The notes: generated from the letters alone by a model not told the origin. A stretch of 64,000 bases of DNA from Asparagopsis taxiformis (GCA_030407315.1 JALQPE010002590.1:124001-188000), one strand, 5' to 3'. Shown: positions 10,392 to 20,307, counted from the first letter of the stretch. Numbers and translations are program-made.

Positions 10392-11324
10392 TCAGAGTTT
10401 CCAGTCTATGGGGTCCTGACCCGTTTTGAGCAGAAATGCATTGGCTTGTGAGAAATGCTTATTTCCGAACCAGCCGCCTCGATTTGCGGATAGAGGACTG
10501 GGATGTGTTGCTGTTAGAACGCAATGCTTCTTCTTGTCAATACCGGAGCCCTTCTTCTTAGCATATCCACCCCACAGCATGAAGACGATCCCGGGTCCCT
10601 TGCGCTTATTCAACGCCTTGATGACCGCATCGGTGAAGCGCTCCCATCCACGACCCTTATGTGAGTTAGGACTACCGGAATTGACGGTCAACACCGCATT
10701 AAGCAGTAACACCCCTTGATTGGCCCACTTTTCCAGACAGCCACTTCGCGGCCTTTGAAACCCTGCCACATCGCTACTAAGTTCCTCAAACATGTTTTGC
10801 AGCGAAGGCGGCGGCGGAACGCCGTCGCAGACTGAGAAACACATGCCGTGCGCCTGGCCTGGACCGTGGTAGGGATCTTGTCCGATGATAACGACTTTGG
10901 TGCGCGGCAGCGACGAATGATTGAAAGCCGAGAACACCTTTTCAGGCGGCGGAAATACCGTGTAGGTCTTGCGTTGTTGTGCGACAAATTCAGCCAGCGT
11001 CGCCCAGAACGGCTCCTCCAGCGTGCTCTTGAGCGCCTTCCGCCAGCTGGGCTCCAGAGCGGCTCCAAATGACAGATCGGCGTTCTGCGCGGCACGCGCG
11101 AGAAGCTTGGCTCGCGCAGCGGCGCGGTTGGCCTCGATGCGCGACTTGACGTCCGGCGAGAGCACTTCCTCTTTCAACGCCTTAGCTGCCGCGGGTGAGA
11201 GCGCTGTGCTGCGGGTGCTCGGCTTCGAGACGGACGGGCCGGCTGGTCTTTTGAAGAAGGATGTGATGCTCTTTTGCATTTTTGGGGAAGGAGGCTGCGG
11301 GCTTGAGCTGTCAATCGACGTCAT
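10392..11324 (-). CDS. UNG: uracil-DNA glycosylase with N-terminal PCNA-binding motif
   Basis: Excises uracil from DNA at the start of base-excision repair. 310 residues as an open frame from 11324; a second ATG at 11279 is equally plausible. Family 1 motifs are all present: GQDPYHGPGQAHGMCFSV (catalytic Asp and water-activating region), LLNAVLTVNSG, MLWGGYAKKK, and the DNA-intercalation loop HPSPLSANRG. Immediately after the second Met lies QKSITSFF, a canonical PIP box (Q-x-x-I-x-x-F-F), in the position it occupies in nuclear human UNG2, so a nuclear, replication-coupled enzyme is likely. A TATA-like element sits just upstream of the first ATG. Confidence 0.96.
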   Translation of the reverse strand: MTSIDSSSPQPPSPKMQKSITSFFKRPAGPSVSKPSTRSTALSPAAAKALKEEVLSPDVKSRIEANRAAARAKLLARAAQNADLSFGAALEPSWRKALKSTLEEPFWATLAEFVAQQRKTYTVFPPPEKVFSAFNHSSLPRTKVVIIGQDPYHGPGQAHGMCFSVCDGVPPPPSLQNMFEELSSDVAGFQRPRSGCLEKWANQGVLLLNAVLTVNSGSPNSHKGRGWERFTDAVIKALNKRKGPGIVFMLWGGYAKKKGSGIDKKKHCVLTATHPSPLSANRGGWFGNKHFSQANAFLLKTGQDPIDWKL

Positions 11325-11345
11325 GGCTGAGAAGGGGTAGTTGAG

Positions 11346-11353
11346 CTTTTATA
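11346..11353 (-). promoter_or_regulatory. TATA-like element of the uracil-DNA glycosylase gene
   Basis: Reading the minus strand the sequence is CTATAAAAGC, 22 bases before the ATG at 11324. With usual TATA-to-start spacing (25-30 bases) transcription would begin at or just past that ATG, which would make the ATG at 11279, directly before the PIP box, the real start. Element visible; function inferred. Confidence 0.4.
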
Positions 11354-11654
11354 GAGCGTTGAGATGCTGTCCAACGGCTGGATCAAACGGAGGTGAGAGT
11401 GGCTGAGTATATTGAGCTACTCGTACTCGGGTTGTGGTGACGGCATGGCCCGCCCGAAAGGGATTTCAAGGCCCACGTGCAGATGCAAACGCGATGACGT
11501 GCATTTGGACACTGACTGGCTGTACTGCTGCTGCGTGGTTTTGGCGCGAAATGTGTGATGATAATTTTTGTTGAAATTCAGCATAGATATGGGAGCCAAC
11601 CATTGTGTGACAAGCGTATTTTTCGAGATATAAATATCGGCCATGAAGGTATCA

Positions 11655-12332
11655 TTACAGCACATGGTATGGTATGCTTGCTGTTGATCGTATCTGGATG
11701 AAAAATAGAAGAGCCACACGCTTACCAGCGACGTGCGCTATCGCATCTCGATGGTGCTGCCAACTTTTTGGGCCAATAGTGCCGGCTCGTCTACCCGTTG
11801 GAAACATGAATGTAACGTATCTTAAACACGATCTCAAGAGTGCCGGAAAGCCAATCTTGAGGATACCATCTTGTCCCATTTCATTCACGAGTTGCTCATT
11901 GTCGACGTTTTCAGAAACGCGCATAACGGCAATGTTGTGTCATCACCCGCCGCGAGATGCCCCCGTTTCAAACAGCCGGGACATACATGGCGGATTTGTC
12001 GGCAGTAAAATAGGCGGAAACTCGTGCGCCAGAACGACTTGTTCGCCGGCTGCAGATTGCATTTTCTGCGCGTTGGGAAAAGTGGCTCGTTGAAACACAC
12101 GTCCCTCCACAACGTTGCCGCACTCGCTATACGGTTCAAACGCTTGCACACTTGCGATATCCTACACTCATATCCACCCGTGTCAGTGCCGTTTTCGTTT
12201 GTGGATTCACTTGTGGGGGCGCATCCTCGCAACGTACATGGCTAGCTCGGCTCCAGACAGGTGTTTCAAAATGCTGTACAAAACGTCGTTCGGTAGTTTG
12301 GCAAAGTTTATCTCAACGCTTTCGTGGCGCAT
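11655..12332 (-). CDS. small F-box protein, three exons
   Basis: Not seen as one frame; I rebuilt it from splice sites. Exon 1 is 12332-12238, intron GTACGT...TGTAG (76 bp), exon 2 12161-11987, intron GTATGT...ATGAG (92 bp), exon 3 11894 to a stop at 11655, giving 169 residues. An in-frame stop lies just 5' of the ATG. Joining exons 1 and 2 produces a clean F-box: LPNDVLYSILKHLSGAELA followed by ISQVCKRLNRIASAATLWR, a likely Skp1-binding module of an SCF ubiquitin ligase. The next segment (SFWRTSFRLFY) resembles the region after many F-boxes. The second intron fits the size and donor consensus of other introns here, but is less certain: if unspliced, exon 2 stops at 11885. The C-terminus has no recognised substrate-binding domain. 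Confidence 0.6.
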
Positions 12333-13012
12333 GGTGCTGTTCGATGTGTCTCAAGCTAATGGAGATGTGATGAATGTGGCCTTACATGGTCCCATCTTGC
12401 TCTGTATTCCAGGAGACTAAGGTGATTGTCTGATTTCAATTTAATCCAACTCGTAATTACATCGATCATATTTCATTTAGCCCCTCTCAAGTTGGTTGCG
12501 ACCAACGCGTGTCATCAGTGTCATTTGTCTGGAAGAATCAGCACGGATGCATCGCGGTCCTCCAAGGATGCAAGGCTCACCATCAGTTCAAGTGTTGGCA
12601 AGTCAAGTGCGAATGGCAAATCGAGGCGAGATCGGGCCACGTGTTCGAATGGCGTGTGCTAGTTGTGGCCTTAGAACCGTCTACACTACTTTCACCGCAT
12701 CCCATCAGTCAACACACCAGAAATGCGTCACATGCCGATTGCAAATTGTTTCGATTCCAAACAAAACACCTTGATCTTTTATTTTAAATTTTCAACACCT
12801 AACACAACACCGCTGCAACCCACACCCACCGCCTCCCAACTCGACTCAAAAGCGTCTCCCCAACGCCAGCACTCCATAAACACTGTCCGTCGCTTCTCCA
12901 CACTATAAAGTCTTTCCGCGACCTAACGCGCCCGTGCCCGTCCGCCCGCTCCTTTCGCATGCTCCCGTTCCATTCCTAGCACACATCCGCCCCGTCATCC
13001 GCTTTCCCCCCG
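12333..13012. other. intergenic region, likely divergent promoters
   Basis: About 680 bases between the minus-strand F-box gene and the plus-strand SNF2 gene. Overlapping short frames between 12426 and 12787 lack domains. The last 200 bases are C-rich and purine-poor, resembling other 5' leaders here. Confidence 0.4.
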
Positions 13013-16000
13013 ATGCCGAATATCCCCGCCCTTGACAGTCCCCCACGGCGCTCCACGCGCAAACGACGCGCACCGCAACTGCTCTCCCAGATTGCCCCGC
13101 AGCCCAAGCGCAGCGTGCTCAACACCAGACCGAGTCCAGCCCCTTCTGATCCACCCCGTGCCCATTTCCGCCAGAATCCGCAGACCATTTTCCTCCAACC
13201 AGACTTTCAAACCCTTTCGTGGCGCCCCTGTCAGTCCAGCCACAAACCGTCCGTAATCGCTAAGAAATTGCTCCGTTTCAATCCCCAAGCTATCCATGAT
13301 TACTTTGTGTCCCGACGTGCCGCCAACGATGCCGCGGCCCACGGAGCCCCTGTCAACCTCTACAGACATGTTGGAACTATACCCCTACACGGTGTAAGTC
13401 TCAGAAAGAAGAATTCAGTTCACACATTAACGGACGACATCGTCAATGCCGCCAAATTGCTCCCACAATTAATATTTAAAGACAGTGTGCTCCTCAATTG
13501 TCTTCGCCGTCTGTCCCAACCAAATGTTCTCCCATGGCCTAGCCCTGCCATAGTTATTACTGCATCCCAGGAAAGTGTTAAAAAACTATGCAGGACCAAG
13601 CGTGATCTCGTTCTTGAAGTCTATCTCGGTCGCTTGCTATTTGAAATTATTGCAGACCCGGAAGTCATGATTCTCTTCAAACATTTGCGCCCCTCGCTTC
13701 AATTTCACCCACTGCCCACAGTTCCGACTGCTCCCCAATGCTTTGACAAAAGTCCAGATGCATCCGACGGCAACCCTTATACATTTTCTTCCGTCCTGCG
13801 CAGGGCAGAGTCTGTTGGCTATCGCACCTTAACACCAGCCCAGAAGAAGCTCGTCGACCGCTGCATTTCTGTCCCCTTGTATCCATATCAGATGCAAACA
13901 GTGAGATGGATGCTGGATAAAGAGAATGATTCCAACTCATTGAACGATTACTTTTGGGAGGAGCGTTCGTTCACTGAAACGGAAGATGGAACAAGCGGCC
14001 ATTACTATTACTTTCCTCTTGCAGGTGAAGTTCGTCTCACTCGTCCTCCGCTTACGCGAGGAGGCATGATTACTGAGGAGATGGGACTCGGTAAAACAAT
14101 CATGGCAGTTGCTCTCATTGCTGCACAGAAGCGCCCAAACAAACCGGCAGACCTGCAAATATTCCTCGAGAAGAAACCGAAACTGGTTTCTGTTACCAAC
14201 GACGAAATCCATTTGGCGAAAAGTAATATGCAAAATCATGATAACAATTCCGTCACATGCAACCCATTGAGGCACGGTGACAAGATCTTGTCGGGTGCCA
14301 TTGACGGTCCGTATCCGCAGACTCTGAAAGTCCGCCGTTGGCCAGCGCGGACAACTCTTGTTGTGTGTCCATCGTCGTTAATCAGCCAATGGGCACAGGA
14401 AGCGCGCGATAAAGCCCCCTCGCTATCACTGTTTATCTGGAATTCCGATGAATCCGACATAAACATGATCATTGGAAAGAATGCAGTGGATATTGTTGTG
14501 GCGACATACGAGCAACTTCGAAGTGATCGTATACTTTTGAAAGTGCATTGGCAAAGGCTAGTTTTGGACGAAGCTCAAGTGACTCGTAGAAGCTCCACGC
14601 AAGTAGCGAGGGATGCATTCAACTTGCGAGCTGATTCAAGGTTTTTAATGACGGGAACTCCTATTGTGAACTCGTTGGATGATTTGAAGGGAGAATTGGC
14701 GTTTTTGAAGATTTGGCCATTCACGCTAGAACGTGATGGGTTTTGGGAAGCGCATGTCCTCCGACCATTCAAGGAGGGCACTAGTACTGCCCTTCTTGAT
14801 TCTCTGCTGGAATCAACTATGATTCGTCACTCAAAGGCACAGAATTTAGGCATTAAACTGCCCTCTCGAACATATGAGACAATTGAAGTCGATCTTGTTG
14901 GCTCTCATCGTGCGTGCTACTGCTTTGTTTTGGGATGCTGTCTGGAAGAACTTGATCTGATTCTTAGTCAACGCCGGTTTCGAGATACTCGACGATTAAG
15001 AACGTTGCTTAAACTACTTCTAGCTGTCTGCATGTCTCCCAATCTACTGGACACAACGGCGCTTGATCTCGCTAGGCGAAGCATATGGGGTCGAAGAATG
15101 GCACGTACTGCTCTCGAACGAGTAGATTCAGATGGCAATACGGCTCCAGCGCCACTTCGTAAACTTTCGGCACATGATGCTCTTGAATTCCTTGCAGAGT
15201 CTGGTGCTAGAGTTGTGCGGGATACTAAACGTTCCTATGCAATTCAGACGAGCGCATCTACGAATGCGCTGGACGACTACATGCAAATGGAGTTGGATGT
15301 ATTGCGCGCCGAAGTAGTATCGAAAGGATTACTATCACATGAACGGGCCGAGGACACGGCTCGTGCGAGACTAGCTGCGCTTGCAGCTGGTGGTGTACAT
15401 CGCTTGGTGACCGACAGCGTGGAGGAACTACGGGCCGCTGCAGTTGAGGCTGGATTAGTTTCGGCGTTCTCAGCTGGTTCACTATCGCGGAACAGAGCAA
15501 TAGCACTGCTCCACAACCACTACACACTTTTGGAAGGGATTGATTCCACCATGTCCATCCACGAGTCTGGGTTTACGGCACTGACAAAGCTGATTGAGAA
15601 GAAGGAACGACCAAGCTGCCCAGTGTGTTTATCAGTGTGTGAAAATCGAATCGCGCTGACGAAGTGTGGTCATTTCTATTGTGTCGATTGTATTCTGCTG
15701 TTATTAAATGTTTCATTTGGAAAGTCAAGGTGCGCTATCTGTCGGCGCGAAATCAATCGCATGTCGACCATTGAGATAACGAGTCCTGCGCAGACAATAG
15801 CAGGTGGTGAGGCAGCTGGACAGGAGCGAGGCGTCGAGGCTGCGAAGAGTGTAGATGGAGAAGCGAAAAAAATACAACGGATGGGTACGCGTAGTAGGTC
15901 GCATGCAAGCAGGAAGGGAGCAAAGTCAGAGACGCAGAAAGCACCGGTCGCGCCTGCTGAGGTTGCCTGGAACGAATACAGACTTCTAGGGCCAGCGCCA

Positions 16001-16621
16001 AGACGATTCAATCATCTCGGACGCAGCCCCAGAACGCCGTCGCTGGACCCTGTGTTCCTGCGACATCTTGCGTCGTCCGTTTCTGCAAGTACTGATCCTC
16101 CCAAGCTTGCAGCGTTGCTCTCGCTGATCAAGTCTCGACCGGATGGCACAAAGTTTTGTGTTGTCGCGGAAACCCTAACAAACTTGCGTGCCATATACGA
16201 GTACCTCAACTCACATGGAATTCGGTGCGTTGGATTTGGTGTACCATATACAAGAAATAGTACGAACGAGGCTAAGCATGCGTCGCAAGAATTTTCAACC
16301 AACCCCAGTGTTTGTGTGTTTTTGCTCAACACTGCTAACGCAGCCGGGCTTACTTTAACAGCGGCTGAATATTGTGTTTTCGTCGAGACGCTACAAAGAG
16401 CGACGGACGAGCTGCAGGCATCGGCGCGAGTTCACAGGATTGGACAGAAGAAGGCAGTGAAAATTGTTCGCATAATTGCGCGCAACACGATTGAAGAACA
16501 AATCATGGATCAGCGTGGAGAGATTACAAGCGTCGCTGAAGAAGCACGCATTCTTGCCATGGCTGGTTCTGAATCGACTACCGACGAGCAAGTGGTTGAT
16601 CTTTTCCGTGCGGAGAGCTGA
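13013..16621 (+). CDS. SNF2-family ATPase with RING finger (SHPRH/RAD5-like)
   Basis: A 1202-residue single-exon protein. The SNF2 ATPase N-lobe has Walker A EEMGLGKT (about residue 356), VVCPSSLISQW (motif Ia region), LVLDEAQ (Walker B, DEAQ in place of DEAH as in SHPRH) and LMTGTPI (motif III). A RING finger with CPVC...CGHFYC...CAIC (about residues 869-912) sits between the two ATPase lobes. The C-lobe ends with RVHRIGQKK (motif VI). This order, helicase lobe 1, RING, lobe 2, is that of RAD5/HLTF/SHPRH proteins, which move on DNA and act as ubiquitin ligases (PCNA polyubiquitylation, rDNA control). No HIRAN, PHD or linker-histone domain is seen. The N-terminal ~30 residues are basic (nuclear signal: STRKRRAP). 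A stretch of about 130 residues after the RING is low-complexity. Confidence 0.9.
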   Translation: MPNIPALDSPPRRSTRKRRAPQLLSQIAPQPKRSVLNTRPSPAPSDPPRAHFRQNPQTIFLQPDFQTLSWRPCQSSHKPSVIAKKLLRFNPQAIHDYFVSRRAANDAAAHGAPVNLYRHVGTIPLHGVSLRKKNSVHTLTDDIVNAAKLLPQLIFKDSVLLNCLRRLSQPNVLPWPSPAIVITASQESVKKLCRTKRDLVLEVYLGRLLFEIIADPEVMILFKHLRPSLQFHPLPTVPTAPQCFDKSPDASDGNPYTFSSVLRRAESVGYRTLTPAQKKLVDRCISVPLYPYQMQTVRWMLDKENDSNSLNDYFWEERSFTETEDGTSGHYYYFPLAGEVRLTRPPLTRGGMITEEMGLGKTIMAVALIAAQKRPNKPADLQIFLEKKPKLVSVTNDEIHLAKSNMQNHDNNSVTCNPLRHGDKILSGAIDGPYPQTLKVRRWPARTTLVVCPSSLISQWAQEARDKAPSLSLFIWNSDESDINMIIGKNAVDIVVATYEQLRSDRILLKVHWQRLVLDEAQVTRRSSTQVARDAFNLRADSRFLMTGTPIVNSLDDLKGELAFLKIWPFTLERDGFWEAHVLRPFKEGTSTALLDSLLESTMIRHSKAQNLGIKLPSRTYETIEVDLVGSHRACYCFVLGCCLEELDLILSQRRFRDTRRLRTLLKLLLAVCMSPNLLDTTALDLARRSIWGRRMARTALERVDSDGNTAPAPLRKLSAHDALEFLAESGARVVRDTKRSYAIQTSASTNALDDYMQMELDVLRAEVVSKGLLSHERAEDTARARLAALAAGGVHRLVTDSVEELRAAAVEAGLVSAFSAGSLSRNRAIALLHNHYTLLEGIDSTMSIHESGFTALTKLIEKKERPSCPVCLSVCENRIALTKCGHFYCVDCILLLLNVSFGKSRCAICRREINRMSTIEITSPAQTIAGGEAAGQERGVEAAKSVDGEAKKIQRMGTRSRSHASRKGAKSETQKAPVAPAEVAWNEYRLLGPAPRRFNHLGRSPRTPSLDPVFLRHLASSVSASTDPPKLAALLSLIKSRPDGTKFCVVAETLTNLRAIYEYLNSHGIRCVGFGVPYTRNSTNEAKHASQEFSTNPSVCVFLLNTANAAGLTLTAAEYCVFVETLQRATDELQASARVHRIGQKKAVKIVRIIARNTIEEQIMDQRGEITSVAEEARILAMAGSESTTDEQVVDLFRAES

Positions 16622-16739
16622 GGTCGTATCAGCTTTGGTCTTGAGGATGCAGCCATGAGCGGTGCTGTGGTGCACTGCGCTGCGGACATAGTTGAGCTGA
16701 GACCCAAGTGTTGTGATGTTTATGAATTAAAAATTTTTT

Positions 16740-18014
16740 ATGGCCGCGAGATCTGGCCCCTCGAGATTGTTGACCAACCTGCCGAACCGACTGCCACAGA
16801 TCAAGTCACACTTACGAGCCTCAAGTTGTGACGCCCCATTCCACGAGCAATCCACCCTCAGCAGACATCTACCTTCAGGGTTTGACCGGACACCTACCAA
16901 CCTCTCTTGTTTCCGTCCACTCCCTAGCTGTAAAATGCGTCACAAAAATACAGCTTTTCAAGTAGCCATCAACTTGCGACATACCTCGTGGCACGTGCAC
17001 ACCACCGCACTTGAAGTGCACAAGCTGCACATGCATCGTCCGCGATGCCGCCACACACCAACTGCTCGCATCCGTTCACCAACTAAACTCGACTCATATT
17101 ATGCAAATGCGCTGACCTCGCTGCCACGACTGGTAGGAAATGGAATACTAGCCAGCGTTGTTGCCGTCGTCCTGCTTCAAGGAACGAACATCGACTTGAC
17201 ACATATCGGCCATACACTTGTTCGTCCTGCACATGCGCAGTCTGACAGGGACGATGCGGAAACCAAGAATTTAAAGGAGATGTCACGAAACAATACACGT
17301 GCATCTGGAAAGGTAGCTAACCAATTTTCATTGGCACGTCGGCAGGCAAGTAGTGGCGATCTGGACGGTGCACTAGCAACCTACAACGAAATCGTATTGT
17401 CAGCGCCGGACTTTGCGCCGGGCTACTCGAATCGGGCGAATATATACGTTTCTCGCGGGCGTCTTACGGACGGACTGGCCGATTACGACAAGGCACTAGC
17501 ACTGGCACCATTGGACCGCGACTCGTGGGTGGTATTCGTGAATCGAGGATGCACGCGTCTGGCGCTGGGGGACGATCCGTACGCAGCATTGGAGGACATG
17601 AATCGAGCGTATGAGCTACGCGGCGATAATGGAGTGGTTCTTTCAAATCGGGCAGCCGTTTGGGAGATTTTGGGTAAGTACGACAATGCTATTCGGGATT
17701 ATCAAACGGCGCTGGATTCAAACGATGTGCAACCGTTTTGGAATCGATATGCGTTGGTGTTGTTCCAGAAAAATAAGTCCTACGAAGCATTATCAATTCT
17801 GCGGCGTGTGGCTGCACGATTCGACGCCGGCGATGTTCATGCTGCGCTGGCGGTGATTCAATTTGATCGCGGGGACGTTGCACAGGCGGAAACGGAGTGG
17901 AGTCAAGTAGATCGACCGCGTTTGTATGAAAGCCGCGAGTTTCTGGAGAGGGATCGGAAATGGCCGCCTCGCGCAATTGAAGCTATGGACAAGTTTCGAC
18001 ATTTGAAGGAATAA
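16740..18014 (+). CDS. TPR protein with probable thylakoid-lumen targeting
   Basis: 424 residues from 16740, or 359 from the alternative ATG at 16935. A long basic N-terminus is followed by a hydrophobic stretch (GILASVVAVVLLQG) and AHAQ near residue 163, which looks like a thylakoid-processing site after a bipartite plastid-lumen presequence. The mature part contains about five tetratricopeptide repeats (for example YSNRANIYVSRGRLTDGLADY, 34-residue spacing, and LSNRAAVWEILGKYDNAI), a protein-protein interaction scaffold. Similar small lumenal TPR proteins exist in plants and help photosystem assembly; the assignment to that role is inference. The stop is followed within three bases by a 28-bp alternating purine-pyrimidine tract. 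Confidence 0.75.
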   Translation: MAARSGPSRLLTNLPNRLPQIKSHLRASSCDAPFHEQSTLSRHLPSGFDRTPTNLSCFRPLPSCKMRHKNTAFQVAINLRHTSWHVHTTALEVHKLHMHRPRCRHTPTARIRSPTKLDSYYANALTSLPRLVGNGILASVVAVVLLQGTNIDLTHIGHTLVRPAHAQSDRDDAETKNLKEMSRNNTRASGKVANQFSLARRQASSGDLDGALATYNEIVLSAPDFAPGYSNRANIYVSRGRLTDGLADYDKALALAPLDRDSWVVFVNRGCTRLALGDDPYAALEDMNRAYELRGDNGVVLSNRAAVWEILGKYDNAIRDYQTALDSNDVQPFWNRYALVLFQKNKSYEALSILRRVAARFDAGDVHAALAVIQFDRGDVAQAETEWSQVDRPRLYESREFLERDRKWPPRAIEAMDKFRHLKE

Positions 18015-18016
18015 TG

Positions 18017-18044
18017 GTGCGCGTGCGCGCGCGCACACACACGC
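18017..18044. repeat. 28-bp alternating purine-pyrimidine tract (Z-DNA prone)
   Basis: A run of (GC)n then (AC)n, perfectly alternating purine and pyrimidine for 28 bases, beginning just after the TPR gene's stop codon. Such tracts are prone to left-handed DNA under negative supercoiling; any function here is unproven. Confidence 0.7.
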
Positions 18045-18737
18045 TATTTTTGTGCATCGACGTGTGGAGTGCTCATGGAGCGGGTGAACGAGAGCGGGCG
18101 CGCGACTGGATGTGGCACGCAGATGATACGTAGTGTGAATGAATGAGTCTGTCGCTGTTATATGGATGCGTGTCTTGGTTAATCAGTGGCAAATTGGCGC
18201 AAGTTGTAGTGATAAGCATGCATCCAGATACAAAAAATTCCATATACAAAGCAATCTCGAGACATATTGTTACTAACGTGTCTGCTGGTTGCGTCCCGAT
18301 TGTGCTTGACGAGCGAGCGATGCGATGACCTATTCAATATCATTGCATCAAAGCATGCACACATTTGCATTACTGAGCAACGTTTTGCGTGCTGTCCCGT
18401 TGCGGCTGGCCGATTCATCCGCCGCACGTTCGCTGCCCGCCGCGGCGAGTGCTTGGCTAGCCAGCACGACATAGAAACTGTTCACCGTCAGCTCATTCGT
18501 CCATCGATGCTACTGCGGACTGGACCTCTCCTCATCATCGCACGACCCTCCTCCCGCATACACGAGTCATCAATCTCCAAATTCAATACATCATTCTACA
18601 CGTGTCATTACGCGCCCGGCACACTGTCAGCACCGTATCGCCTTACAGCCGCGCACCACACACGCCGGCAAGCAGTGATCCGCTCGTCAGGTTGCGCATC
18701 ATGCCGATCAAACCATTCGATCAGCCCGTGATTCGAC
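18045..18737. other. intergenic region before mitochondrial uL4
   Basis: About 690 bases. A 154-codon frame (18267-18731) has no domain and odd composition, so I treat it as chance or leader. No RNA gene or repeat recognised. Confidence 0.4.
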
Positions 18738-19541
18738 ATGTCTTCTCCGATACCTCTCCACCGAATCAGCCATGTCGCTCGTCGCTTCCTAACCTCGTGG
18801 CGACGAAATCAATCGACATCAACACCACAGCCGCTTCACAGGTATACCGATGCGCCACTTACACTTTCCACCGGCGCTGATGTCGTCGCGCCGTTGCATC
18901 GATCGCTACAGGACATGGTCGCAATCGACGAGATTCAACTAAGCGGACGTGTATTTAACGCGCCAATACGCCCAGATCTGGTGCATCGTACGGTGGTTTG
19001 GCAGCTAGCCAAGCGGCGCGCCGGCACTGCCAAGACGAAGAATCGCGCCGAAGTCGCCGGGTCGGGGCGCAAAATTCGTCCGCAGAAAGGTACGGGTCGC
19101 TCCAGACAGGGTGCTATCACATCTCCCATTTTCGTTGGTGGCGGGCGTGCGCACGGTCCACGTCCGCGTAGTTACGATTACACACTGCCGTTTAACGTAC
19201 GACGTAATGCGCTTCGATCAGTGCTCTCCTCCAAGTACATGAACGATCAGTTGTTTATTGTGGATTCCGCGGCGATCGCGCAAGGCCGTACACGCCATCT
19301 TGCAGACACCTGTGAAAGGTACGGGTGGCGGTCTGTACTCGTTATTGACGATGTGGATGGCGCTGTGGCGCGTGTCGACAAGTCGTTGCGGGCAGCGTCC
19401 GGTAACTTGCATGGGGTGTTGGCGATGAATGCGTTGGGTCTCAACGTGTACGATGTATTGTCGTTTGAGATGCTGGTGATGACGAGGTCGGCGTTGAGTC
19501 ATGTAAGCAATCGTTTCGAAAAGTACGAGTGGTTGATTTAA
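18738..19541 (+). CDS. MRPL4: mitochondrial ribosomal protein uL4
   Basis: A 267-residue ribosomal protein of the large subunit, binding 23S-type rRNA near the exit tunnel. The N-terminal ~30 residues are Arg/Ser-rich (a mitochondrial presequence; HVARRFLTSW). The bacterial-type L4 core is clear: VVWQLAKRRAGTAKTKNRAE, KIRPQKGTGRSRQG, the extended tunnel loop with GGGRAHGPRPRSY, LPFNVRRNALRSVLSSK and LNVYDVLSFEMLVMTRSAL. Length fits mitochondrial L4. A plastid form is unlikely because red-algal plastids usually encode their own L4 (known biology, not seen here). The exact start is the first ATG of the frame. Confidence 0.92.
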   Translation: MSSPIPLHRISHVARRFLTSWRRNQSTSTPQPLHRYTDAPLTLSTGADVVAPLHRSLQDMVAIDEIQLSGRVFNAPIRPDLVHRTVVWQLAKRRAGTAKTKNRAEVAGSGRKIRPQKGTGRSRQGAITSPIFVGGGRAHGPRPRSYDYTLPFNVRRNALRSVLSSKYMNDQLFIVDSAAIAQGRTRHLADTCERYGWRSVLVIDDVDGAVARVDKSLRAASGNLHGVLAMNALGLNVYDVLSFEMLVMTRSALSHVSNRFEKYEWLI

Positions 19542-19604
19542 TGCGTCACGCATTATGCGTGTGCCGTTTTTATTTATGCTACACGGACGTTTGTCTTTGT
19601 CGTG

Positions 19605-20090
19605 TCAATCTGAGTCGGACTCGAATGTCATCATTGGTGCTAGTTTGTTTGGTGTATTCGCTGAACTCGTGCGCTTGTATCTCGCCGAAGAGATTTCTAC
19701 ATGACTTGCGTGCACCCACTCTTCCCAAACTTGCATTTGTTTGTTGCGCTCGATGTAAACTTGTTTGTTGGTGTATGGCCTCGGTGACGGTGGGCGCGTT
19801 CCATTGGTATCCGTAACGCTGTCAATTTCTTCCAGGATCTCTTGTGATGGAAGTTTGCTACACTTGTCACGAAGACTTGCATCCGGTGTACCAATGAGAA
19901 GTTTTAATGAGCTGCATGAGTCGGATCCTCGCGCAAAGCTGCTTGCTTTGCGCAATGAATGCAGACTCTCTTCATCCGAACTGTATCCGTTCATGCTCAG
20001 CTTTCTTACACACTCTGAAACGCGCTTTCGCGCCGGCGTCGATGCTCCGGCACTATGTGCCGCTTCGTTTCGTGCCGCCAGTTTTCTCAT
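19605..20090 (-). CDS. hypothetical protein, Ser/Arg-rich
   Basis: 161 residues; no family recognised. The N-terminal half is basic and Ser-rich with possible phosphorylation clusters (SDEESLHSLRKAS), followed by an acidic stretch (EEIDSV) and a Tyr/Trp-containing segment (YTNKQVYIERNKQM, EEWVHASHVEIS). No signal peptide or membrane segment. It lies convergently with uL4, 63 bases away, and the frame is long for a chance open frame on this strand. Its reality rests on length and composition only. Confidence 0.45.
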   Translation of the reverse strand: MRKLAARNEAAHSAGASTPARKRVSECVRKLSMNGYSSDEESLHSLRKASSFARGSDSCSSLKLLIGTPDASLRDKCSKLPSQEILEEIDSVTDTNGTRPPSPRPYTNKQVYIERNKQMQVWEEWVHASHVEISSARYKRTSSANTPNKLAPMMTFESDSD

Positions 20091-20307
20091 TGCGCAGTCC
20101 TAGTAGGCAGTCAACACCCAAATCTTGTTCAGCAGCTGCTGTCCTGCCGCCTATAAACAACAATAATGACGTGCAACGCTTCACATTACATCTCGACAGC
20201 ACCATTTCTAGAAAATTATGTCGACAGTTCAGATTCTTTCGGACTCAAAATTTCTCAACTCATCACTGAGCTTGACCTCCGAGGCATTCAATGCATACAA
20301 TCACTCT

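Noticed and set aside
12426..12787. Three overlapping short frames with Cys and His
   Set aside because: All three phases open at once, so length alone is not evidence; no zinc motif with proper spacing.
18267..18731. 154-codon frame just before uL4
   Set aside because: No family resemblance and it runs into the uL4 leader in another phase; treated as chance.
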